Source: Roseimaritima ulvae (lineage in GTDB: Bacteria > Planctomycetota > Planctomycetia > Pirellulales > Pirellulaceae). Taken from it: a DNA stretch of 64,000 bases. Below are positions 33,005-45,000 of the stretch, one piece after another (within the stretch, counting starts at the first letter, position 1; every line of letters starts with the position of its first letter). The position numbers and the translations under genes are program-made. Below the pieces are notes generated by a model. It saw only the letters and a program-made list of their open reading frames with translations. It made no database searches and was not told the DNA's origin. The stretch is from contig NZ_CP042914.1 of NCBI RefSeq assembly GCF_008065135.1, positions 7,731,404 to 7,795,403 on the forward strand. The letters run 5' to 3'.

Positions 33005-36000
33005 ATGAGCATTCGCAAGATTTTCAGTCGGTCAACGGGCAGCCAGAATCGCCGCAATGAGTCCCGCAAAGCATCTCGCCGCCAGAACCTAAGAAAACGC
33101 CTTTTGGGCCACGAGACGCTGGAAGACCGGAGGTTGCTGACCGGTTATATCGTCGACACCCTGGTCGACCAGACCTTTAGCGGCGGGGATTTCGCGACCG
33201 AAACGACCGGACCGGACGCGGGGCTGTCGCTGCGTGAAGCGATTGGATTGGCAAACGCAAACGGATTCCCCGGCGACCCCATGGGCGGGGAACTCGACGG
33301 CGACACGATCACGTTTGATCCTGCCCTGGCGGGCGGAGTGATCATGATCGATGGCAACGGCGAGTTGGAAATTTATGACGACGTGGCCATCGATGGTGTG
33401 GACGCACCCGGGTTAACGATCGACGGCGGCGGCGCGGTTCGCATCTTCTACATCGACGCGGATGGAATTGGCGCGATGGATCTGGTCGAATTCGCCAACC
33501 TAACACTCAACGCTGGAAACACCGCCGGCAGCATTGGTAGCAACGGGGGCGCAATCGACATTTCCCCGGGCGATACGGTGCTACTCGATACCGTCACGAT
33601 TTCCAATTCCCGCGCCGATGACGATGGCGGCGGCATCAACAACGCCGGCGGCACGCTGACGATCATGGATTCGCTGATCGAATTCAACTCGGCCGTCGAT
33701 GGCCCCAGCGGTAGTGGTGGTGGTATCGCCAGCTCCGATGGTGCGGTGACGATTACCGACACCATCATTCGCGCTAACGAAGCTCGCCGAGCCGGCGGCG
33801 GCATCGAAATCATCGATGGCTCGCTGGATACCGACGGCATGACTCTGGGCGGTCCCGCCATGGCGGACGGCAACGTGGCAGGCCCGGTGGGCATGGCTGA
33901 GCCCGGCAACGGCGGCGGGATCCACGTTTCCGGCACTGCCGATGTCACCCTCGTCGGTGGCACGGTGCAATACAACCAAGCTGCCTTAGAGGGCGGCGGA
34001 TTGTGGAACCAAGCCGGTGCCACAATGACGCTGGAAGACGGCGTGATCGTTTCCGACAACGTCGCGGCCGGTGACGCAACGCATGATGGCGGCGGCGGGA
34101 TCTTCAACAACGGCGGCACGCTGACCATCAATGGCACGCTCTCGCCGATCATCATCGAAGACAATGCGGCCACGGGCACCAGCGGCAGCGGGGGCGGGAT
34201 CTTTTCCACCGCCGGGACGGTGACTGTCGATAGCTCGATCGTCCGTCGCAACCTTGCCAATCGTGCAGGCGGCGGGATCGAAATCGTCGATGGCATGCTG
34301 GACGTGGCCGGCACGACCATCGGCGGCGGCCCCGGCGATGGCAACAATGCCATCGGTGGCGGCGCCGGTCCCGGCAACGGCGGCGGGATTCATATCTCAG
34401 GCACGACAATCACGAACGTCACCAACAGCACGATTTCCTACAACACGGCAGCCAGCGAAGGCGGTGGCTTGTGGAATAGCGCCGCTGGCACGATGGTGCT
34501 GGAAAGCACCGCTGGACCGGTACTGGTCGAAAACAATCAAGCGGGCGGAGCAGACGCGGACAACGGTGGCGGCGGAATCTTTAACGCCGGGGGCGATTTG
34601 GTAGTGGACAACGCTGCGGGCGGTGGAATTAGCATTTCCAACAACATCGCCGACGGAGCGTCGGGGAGCGGGGGCGGGATCTTTAATGATGCCGGTGGAT
34701 CCCTGTTTGTCGAAGCCGCGGTGATCGACGGCAACATGGCCGAGCGTGCCGGCGGGGGCATCGAAGATAATTCAGGCGGTGCCACGACAATCACCCTGAT
34801 CGACGTGCTACTTGATAACAATGACGCCATCGGCACGGGAGCCGCGCCAGGCAACGGCGGGGGTCTTCACGTTTCTGGCGACGGCAACGTGGACATCACC
34901 GGCGGCACGGTCGACGGAAACACCGCAGCCCTGGAAGGCGGCGGTCTATGGAATGGCACGGGCACCATAACCATCGACGGCACAATCATCGATGGCAATA
35001 CGGCCAGCGGCGATGCCGCGGCGGACGACGGCGGTGGCGGGATCTTCAATAGCTTTGGCGGCACCGTCAACCTGCTGAACGATGTGGCCATCACGAACAA
35101 CATCGCCGACGGCCCTACATATGGCAGCGGCGGCGGGATCCTGAACCTAGGTGAGTTGACGGTCGATGCCAGCGATATCGTGATCACTGGCAACCAGGCT
35201 AATCGCGCCGGGGGCGGGATTGAACATAACTCGCCTGCCACACTGGACCTGACCAACGTCACGCTGGACAACAACAACGCGGGAGTCGCGCCAGCGGTAG
35301 GGGCTCCCGGTAACGGCGGTGGGCTGCACATCACGGGCGGCGCGGATTCCAACATCACCGGCGGCACGGTCAGTGGAAATACCGCTGCCCTAGAAGGCGG
35401 CGGTCTATGGAATGGCACGGGCACTATGACCATCGACGGCACGATCATCGATGGCAATACGGCCAGCGGCGACGGCGCGGCGGACGACGGCGGTGGCGGG
35501 ATCTTCAACAGCGCTGGCGGCACGGTCAGTCTGCTGAACAACGTGGCCATCATCAACAACATCGCCGACGGCCCCACATATGGCAGCGGCGGTGGGATCC
35601 TGAATCTGGGCGAATTGACGGTCGATGCCAGCGGCACTCTGATCGCAGACAACCGCGCCAACCGCGCAGGCGGCGGCATCGAACATAACTCGCCGTCAAC
35701 GCTCACGCTGACCAATGTCGCCTTGTTCGGCAACAATGCCGGCCTCGCGCCGGCGGTTGCCGCGCCGGGCAATGGCGGCGGCCTGCATATCACCGGCGAC
35801 GCCGATTCCCACATCAGCGACAGCACGGTAGCGAACAACGCGGCCGCCCTCGAAGGCGGTGGGCTGTGGAACGGCACCGGCACGATGACGATCGACGGCG
35901 CGACGATTATCGATGGCAATACGGCCAGCGGCGATGCCGCGGCCGATGACGGCGGTGGCGGAGTCTTTAACGCTGGCGGAACCTTGGTCGTCAACGCCGG

Positions 36001-39000
36001 CGTGTCCATTTCCAACAACGAGGCCGACGGGGCAACCAACGGTAGCGGCGGCGGGATTTTGAATGACGGTGGCACGCTGATCATCACCGGTGCATTGATC
36101 TCTAACAATTCGGCTCAACGTGCCGGTGGCGGTATCGAAGACAACGGCGGACTGGGTTCGACGATCCTCAATTCCACCATCCGCGGCAACACCGCTCTTG
36201 GTACGCCCGGACGTGGCGGTGGTATTCACATCACCGGTGCCGGCAGCATCGATATTGATGGCACCACGCTGAACAACAACTCCGCTCAAGAAGGTGGCGG
36301 TCTGTGGAATTCCGAGTTTGGCACCTTCACCGTCACCAACAGCACGATCTCTGGCAATACGGCCACGACCAGCGACGGCGGCGGGATTTTTAATACCGAT
36401 GGCGGTACGGTCGACCTGGATAGCGTCACGATCACGCTCAACAGCGGCAGTGGCACCGGCGACGGCATCGCCGCCGGCACCAGCGACGTGACCATCGAAA
36501 ACACAATCGTGGCGCAAAACCCCGGTGGCGGCACCGAAGCCAACCTCAGCGGCACGATCACCAGCGAAGATTTCAATTTGATCGGCGATCCAGATAACGG
36601 CACAGTGGTGGGGGGGACGATTAATACGATCTTTTCCGCTGACGCGCTGCTGCTGCCGCTGACCAACACCGGCGGAGCAACCGAAACGCATCTGCCCGCA
36701 GCCGGCAGTCCGGCCATTGGTTTTGGTAGCACCACATTGACGGAGGATCAACGCGATGTTGTCCGACCTCAGGGCGGGCAAGATGACATCGGTGCGGTGG
36801 AAGCGGACCTGAATGGATTTGTCGTCGACGCCGGCGGACAAGCGAGTGATGGAAATCCCGACGAGATTCTAATTATCAATGATGCTGGCGGCATCGGCGG
36901 TGATGTCGAAGTTTATATCAACGGCGCATTGGTGTTCAGCGAACCCAAAGCCACGACGGGATTGATCGTGATCCGCGGCAGTGCCGACGATGACACGCTG
37001 ACGGTGGACAATAGCAATGGGCTGGTCGGTGCCCGCATCGTCTTTGATGGGGATGGCGCCTATGGCGCCGCCGGGTTCCCCGTTGCCGGGGGTTTTGACA
37101 CCTTGCGTTTGATCGGTTCCACACCGGTGACCACGACGTACAATCCCGGCGAAACCAATGACGCGGGAGCGGTGCTCCAAGAGAACAACCAAGTTGTCCA
37201 GGCAATTGAGTACTTTGGTCTGGAACCGCTTCAGGTGCTGGCGCCAGTAGGCGGCAACAACATTCTGAACGTGGCTTCGGCGCCACTGGGCGTGGGTTTC
37301 CCGCAAGCCCTCAACGCAGCCAATGCGATCAACTACACCGAAGGGCCCAACAGCAACGATCCGTTCGACCCCGTTTTCGCTGGCGCCTTGACCGGATTGA
37401 TCACAGTTGACGGATTTGAGTCGCTGGAATTTGCCAACTTTGAAGTCTTGAACATCGATGCCGGTGCCGGCAGCGACGAAATCAATCTGAACAACCCGGT
37501 CACGCCAAACGAACTGGGCACGATCAACGTCAACGGCGGCGATCCAACGGGTGGTAGCGATTCGGTCGTGATCAACGGTACCGCTGCGGACGACACGTTT
37601 GCCTATACGCCCACGTCGACTGACGGCGGCACGGTTGTGCAAGGTGGTGCGATCACGATGACGTACAACTTGGCGACCGTCGAATCGTTAGCGATCGACG
37701 CCGCTGGCCAAGCTGCCACCGACGCGCTGACGGTCACCACAGCCAATGCGACGATTACGCCGGGCACCGATCCGGGTACGGGCGTTGTCGATCCTGTCTC
37801 GGCGGCCGGCAATCCGTTGCTGTCGCTCGACTATGCCGGCATGGAAACGGCCACCGTCACCGGCACAACCGCCGTGGTTCAGGGCACCGCCGAAAACGAC
37901 ACGATCACCGTTAGCGCCGCCGGCGTCGTGACCGTGACCAATGAACTGGGCTTCACCAATTCCGTCGACGTCTCGGCATTTGGAGCCGTGGTGATCAATG
38001 CCCTAGGTGGCGACGATGCGATCACGATCGACGGCGCCGCCGTATTTGCTGGCGGGATTACCGTGCTGGGCGGTGACAACGGAACATCCAGTGACGAATT
38101 GAATCTCGCCGGAGCGGCCGCGACTGCAGAAACCGTCAACATTTCACCTTCGGGAACCAACGGCACGAACCAGACGATTACCGGGCTGGGTTCAACCATC
38201 ACGGTGGATGGGACGGAACTGATTGTCTACGACTCCACCGGTGGCGACGACACGCTCGAGATCAATCCGGACTTTGGTTCGACGATGCGGATCGACAGTG
38301 CACCACGGGCGAATTACGACCGCGCTGTTTCCGATAGTCTGCCCGAAATCCAATGGACCAACCTATTGTTGCTCCGAGCGACGCCCGGCGGCGCCACGAA
38401 TGACTACACCACAACGTTCGTAACGTCTGGCTTGTTCGGAGCCACCTCCTACGAACTGAATCCACAAGCGAATGACCAGACTCTGGTCATCGAAGGCGAC
38501 GGAAACGCGGACAGTTTCACCCTCGTCAACCCTGCAACCGGAGAGGTGGAAGTCACCGACGATAACCGCGGAATAACGGTCACATCGATCGGTGTGGGGC
38601 TCGACCTGTTGCGAATCGCCAGCCTCGGTGGTGATGACACCGTAACGGTGAACGTTGCTCCGGACGTGATCGATGTTCCGATTGAATTCGATGGCGGTGC
38701 CGGCAGTGACGCGCTGACGGTCACTGGCACCCCCGCAACCGCTGTGGACGAAGTGATCTACTCGCCGGGTGCTGCGGTCACCGAAGGGCGGCTCGTTTAC
38801 GAAAACGCGGCCAACGCGACGCTGATGACAATCGACTTCGCGAATTTGGAACCGGTCATTGACTTGGTGCCGGCCGCCACGCTAACGGTCAATGCCACCA
38901 ACGCCGACAATGCGGTGAACTACAGCCAGAGTCCCACTAACGCGGCCTGGGGTCGAGTCTCGGTCGATGGATTTGAAACCATCGATTTCGCTCAGAAACA

Positions 39001-42000
39001 AAATCTGACCCTGAATGGTTTGGCTGGCGACGACACGGTCAACCTCAACAATCCCACCACGCCCGCCGGGTTGACGGCAATCACCGTCAACGGCGGTGAT
39101 CCGACGGCCAGCGATACCGTGATTGTCAATGGCACTACCGGAGCGGATGCCATTGTCTTTGCACCAACCTCTGACGACGATGCCACAGTGACCGGCGCCG
39201 GGCCAGTCCCGATTACGCTTGCGACGGTAGAACATGCCGCGATCAACGCACAAGGCAACATAGGCGACACGCTGACCTACGAAACTCCGGCTGGCGAGGA
39301 CCATGTGTACTTGACCCCGGGCTCCACATTCACGAGTGGGGCGATAACCGCCCAACAAGAACTCGGAACGACATTGCCGCTGATGCCGCTTTCGTTTACG
39401 AATCTTGTCAACGTCTTCCCCGGTGCCTTGGCGTTTAGCGAAACCGGTGGTGGCAATACGGACGACCTCCACATTTCTGGCACGCAGCACGATGACGTTT
39501 TCACTGTTGATTCAACAGGGTTAATCACCGTCCGCAGCGCTTCGAACAACCTACTGGTAGTTCCTCTGATAAGTACCGCCGGCGTGGACCAGCTTACGTT
39601 GCGCGGCCTTGATGGCGACGATCGTTTTAATGTCCCCGGCGATCATCCGTATACCGACGTCAACCGCGGCCAATTGCCACCCGCCGCGTTGGTTGTCGAA
39701 GGCGGTAACCCAGATAGCGGCAGTGATGTATTGAATTTCACCAGTGCCGGGGCGGCCGTAACCGTTGACCTGGGACTACAAACGGTCACCGAAGCCGGAT
39801 TCGCTGCGGTCGCCTACAGCGGCGTCGAAACCATCAATGCCGACGCCGGCGGCGTGGGGCTGAACGTGGTGGCTACCACTGAAGACGACGATGTGACCGT
39901 GACGGTGTTTGACGCCAACAGCGGCAACGTCGAACACGGCTACACCCTGAATCGGCTCGGTCAACCCATCAGCGCCGCGGCCACTCCGCTGGTTCACTAC
40001 ACCAACACCGGCGGCGCTGCGGTGAACGTCGACTTGGCCACCGGCGAAGATACGCTGAACGTGGTCGGCAACGCTCTGGCCCAGACCTTCAACGTCGACG
40101 TCACGACCAGCACGGTCGCCATCGATGACGCTCCGGTGGTCGGTAACGACGGTACGGTGACCTACACGAACAACGAATCGCTGGGCGTGTTTGGCCTGGA
40201 AGGCGACGATACCTTTGATGTCACGCCCGGAGCGATTCCCGTGTTCATCGACGGTGGTGATCCGATCGGCGAGTCCGCTGGTGACACAATTAACACCAAC
40301 GCCGGAGGCGCGGCGGTGACCTTCGAAGCCGGCCCGGAAAACGACGAAGGTGGCATCCTGGTCGCCGGTTCCGAAAGAATCAGCTACGACCACATCGAAG
40401 CGCTCGGTGCGATCGCGGCCATCAAGGCCCTGGTCATCGGCACCAATGGCGATGATGACATCACCGTCATCGCTCGCGACGCATCGACGCACGCTCTAGC
40501 CGATGGTATTCAGGACTTCACCGTATCGGTCAATGACGGACCTGCGATCCTGTTTGTCGACACCCCGGAATTGTACATCGATGCCCTCTCGGGCGATGAC
40601 GACATCGTGCTGCGAACGCCCGCTCCCAACGACGCATCGTGGGATGTAGAAGTATTTGTCGCTGGCGGCGCTCCCTCGGACGGAGCTGCCAACGAAGGCG
40701 ATCGCCTGGTCCTGGAAACACCCGGTGCCGATACGGTCATTTACACTCCCACCGGCAGTGACACCGGCACGATCCTGATCGACGACGACAACGACGGCAT
40801 CAACGATGGCGTCAACGGCGGCCTGGATTCGCTGATCACGATTGGCCAGTTTGTTTGCCCCGTTCTGAACTACACCTCCGATCCCGGTGGCGTGGAACTG
40901 TTGGAATACGACGGCGAAGGCGCCAATGACAGCCTCACGATTGTCGCTCCACAGGGTAACGACACCATCGTCCATACCCCCGGTGCCGGCTTTGACGAGG
41001 GCTCGCTCAGAGTCAACACGACGCTAGGCATCGACTACCAAAACCTGGGTGCGGCGGCCGCGTTAACGGTTGCCGACACCGGCGGCAACGATACCTTGGT
41101 TGCCAACGGCACGGCTTCGGATGACGCCTTCGACGTAGCAGCCACGACCGGCGCGGTTTCGTTGGTCACCGCCTCGGCCGCCTACTTGGCGATCAACCAG
41201 ACGCAGGTTGAAAACCTCACGCTCGACGGACTCGACGGCAACGACGATTTTGTCCTCAACGCCCCCCTGCCCTACGGCAACATCAACGTGCTTGGCGGTG
41301 GACCAGGCGGCAGCGATGTGCTGACGGTCAATGGCGGTGCCGCGACGGACGAAACCTTCACGGTCGATCCGGCCTTCGACCGCGGCGATGGCACGGTGTC
41401 GGTCAACGCCCTGCTGGTTCCCTACGTCGGCATCGAACACGTGTTGCTGGAAGCCAACGGCGGTGATAACGACAACTTGGTGATCAACGACGATGCCGCC
41501 GACAACCGGTGGACCGTCGACGCCGGCCCCGTGTTTGGCGACCGCGTGCAAATCGATGACCGCGAATCCATCGATTTCGATAGTTTCAACGATGTCACGC
41601 TGGAAAACGGCTTCGGCACGGACCAATTTAACGTGTTCCCCACGCAATTGGTTGGCTTCGACGGCAACTTCACCATCAACGGTGACACGAGCTTCGGCGC
41701 CGAACCGGTGGATGATGTGTTAAACATCTTCGGCACCCCGGGCGACGACGTGATCACCTCCACCGCCGGTGTGATCACGACCAACGGGATTGAAATCACG
41801 CCCGGAACAAATTTGGTCGAAGTCAGCGTGCAGACGCTCGCTGGCGATGACAACATCACTTTGGCATTGGCCCTGCCAGGTGTCCGCAAGGTCGTCGACG
41901 GAGGTGTCGGCGACGACAACATCGATGTCTCCACGATGCAAGACGCGTTGATCTTCGGCGGCCTGGGCGACGACAACATCATCGGCAGCCCGCTGGCGGA

Positions 42001-45000
42001 CTTGATCTACGGCGGCAGCGGCAACGACACGATTTCCGGTCTCGGCGGCGACGACACGATCTACGGCGACGAAGGTAACGACACGATCACCGGCGGAACC
42101 GGCGACGACAGCCTGTTCGGCGGCGCCGATTCCGATTTACTGATTTGGAATAACGGTGACAACACCGACTTGATGGAAGGCGGAACCGGCAACGACCGCG
42201 TGCAGGTCAACGGTGCGGGCGGCGCGGCGGCCGGCGAGAACTACGTGATCTCGGCCAATGGTTCGCGGGTCGAATTGCAACGCACCAATCTGGTGCCCTT
42301 CACTCTCGACATCGCTCAAGTCGAGCAATTGGACCTCAACACCGATTCTTCAGCGGACGACAGCGAAGTCGTGACCGTCAACTCATTGGTGGGTACGGAA
42401 ATCGAAGTCCTAAATCTCGATGCCGGTCCGGATTTGAACAACCAGTTCATCCTTAATGGCAACGATTCAGCCGAAACGATCTCGATCGGCCCCAACGAGC
42501 AAATCCTTGGCTTGGGACCGGTCATCAACACGTCGCTTGTAGTGGGTGGCGCAGCGGCCGACACCATCACCATCAACGCGGCAGGCGGCGCGGATACGAT
42601 CACGGTCACCGACACCGTGGATGCGGACCTCGTTCTCAATGGCGGTCTTGGCGACGACGTCATCGATGCTTCGCTGCAGCAAGCGGGCACTTTACTGACC
42701 ATCAATGGCGACGCCGGCGATGACCTGCTCCGCGGCGGTGCGGGCAACGACACCATCAACGGTGGCGATGGTGAAGACAGTATGGTCGGCGGCTTAGGTC
42801 TGGACACCTTCGATGGAGGCGCGGGCTTCGACACCATCCTGGTCGAGGGATTTGCCTCGGACGATCGCATCGACGTGCGGCAAGACAATCCAACCACGTT
42901 GAGACACGAAGTCGGCAACACCGACAACGGCTTCGACGGCGTGTTGGGCGGTGCAGAAACCGAAACCGACACGCTGGTCGTCAACACGGTCGAACAGGTC
43001 AGCATCCTCGCGGACGCCGGCGATGACACGATCCGTGTCGCCCATGACGACTCTTTGGTAGCCGCCGGAGTGGCCGCCAACATGCTGCGGTTTCATGTCG
43101 ACGGCGGCGTCCCCGGTGCCAGCGACCGTCTGACGGTCATCGACGATGGGCTGGGCGACACCAACGTCCAGCGGCTCGGCCAGACCGATGGCGATGGTTC
43201 GTTCACAACCTACGCCTTCGCTGGCGGCAACCCCGCGAACGCGATCATCGCGTTGCCACCGGTGATCTATACCGATGTCGAATACGCCAGTTTGAACCCG
43301 ATCGGGCCCGTTACGGGAGGAACCGGTGCCGATGGCAGCGGGCGTTTGTTCGTCTTCAAATATGATCCCTTCGAACAAAACCAATCGCTGCCCACGGCCA
43401 CCTTCCTGGGTGCCGATTCGGCGCTCAACTTGGATCCCAACATCGATCCGGGCGTCGACGCCGATTTCAACACGCCTGGTGACGAAGACTGGTATCGCGT
43501 GGTGGCGGAAAAAACCGGCACCTTGGACTTCCAGGTGTACTTCCGCCAACAAGGGGACCTGGACAACGGCCGCGCGGGTCTGCCGGGCGCGGGCAACCTC
43601 GATATTGCGGTCTTCGATGCCGATGGCTTGGTCAACGGCGTTCCCCTGGCGATCGCTGGCAACGGTGCCTTTGGCAACAACGACGCCGACAACGACGAAC
43701 GGGTACGCATTCCGGCCGTCGCGGGCCAGACGTATTACTTGCGAATCGTCGGTGCAGGCCTGCCGGTTGCCAACGACGTCAACGCCAGCCCCGCCATCAA
43801 CGCCTACAACGTCTCGGTTGTCAATGACGAACCGGCTACTCCGTTCGACTTGGAATTGGCCGACAACCTGACGATCCTGACCGGAGCTCAAGAGGTTCCG
43901 GCCGTCGTAACGTCCTCCAACGGAACCGCCAACTTCCAATACGACGCGACAACCAACACCTTTGACTTGGATCTGTTTGTGGCCGGTCTGGAACTAGCCG
44001 ACACCACATCGCAGCCTGAATTGCTGTTTGCTCATATTCATCGCGGAGCGGTGGGTGCCAATGGTCCGGTGATCGTCACGCTGTCAGCGGGGATTGGCGG
44101 CTGGGTGCAAGAGCCATCGGGCATCCGCTTGCGATTGGACGATGCTCCATTCTCGGGCGTGGCCGCCGACATCACCGCTTTGTTGGCCGGCAACACCTAT
44201 ATCAACGTGCATAGCACGGCCAATCCGGGAGGCGAAGTTCGCGGTCAAATCCTGGTGCAAAACGTACTGGGCGTCAGCGACTCTGGCCGTAGCCAGTTCG
44301 ACAACGTCACCCAGGACAACACGCCCACGATCCTGTTGCGATTGGACGACGCGCTGTTGCTGAACGACTTGCCCGGCAACGCAGCGGGCGTCCCCGGTGC
44401 GATGCCTCCTGATCAATTGATTTCGATCCCCCATAACCCGTCTACCGCGGCCTCACCGGTCGGGTTGACCGCGGGTTACCGCGTGGCCATTTACGACGAA
44501 ACGGATACCCACAATCCTGTATTGCTGGGCTTCGCGCAGCCGATCGCCAACCTCAACGGCGTGTACTCCTTCACCTTCACCACTCCGCTGACCGATGGCA
44601 GCCACTTCATCAGCAGTCGGGTGCAGATGATTGATCCGGCAGATAACGATGCCAACAACGCCACACTGACGCCGGCATCCGGATTTGGTCCTCGTGGCGA
44701 TTCGCTTGAGATCATCGTCGATACCCCACCACCACCGGTTTCGTTTGGCGATGCGGCGGTGCTGGGCGATGGCTTACATCCCGACAGCGATAGCGGTGAC
44801 CCCGCCTTTCCGGCCACCCTGGTCGACCGCATCACCAGCGACACCACACCCACATTCTTCGGACGTGCCGAAGCCAATTCGATTGTTCGCTTGTACGTGG
44901 ACATCGATGGCAACAGCATCATCAGCCCGCCAGACGTGCTGATTGGCCAAACGGTTGCCGTACCGACCGATGGCACCAACCAGTCGCCCAATGGTGAATG

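Noticed and set aside
33998-36736. Could the regular repeats be a CRISPR array?
   Set aside because: Units are about 459 bp, in frame and coding, with no short repeat-spacer pattern and no cas genes.
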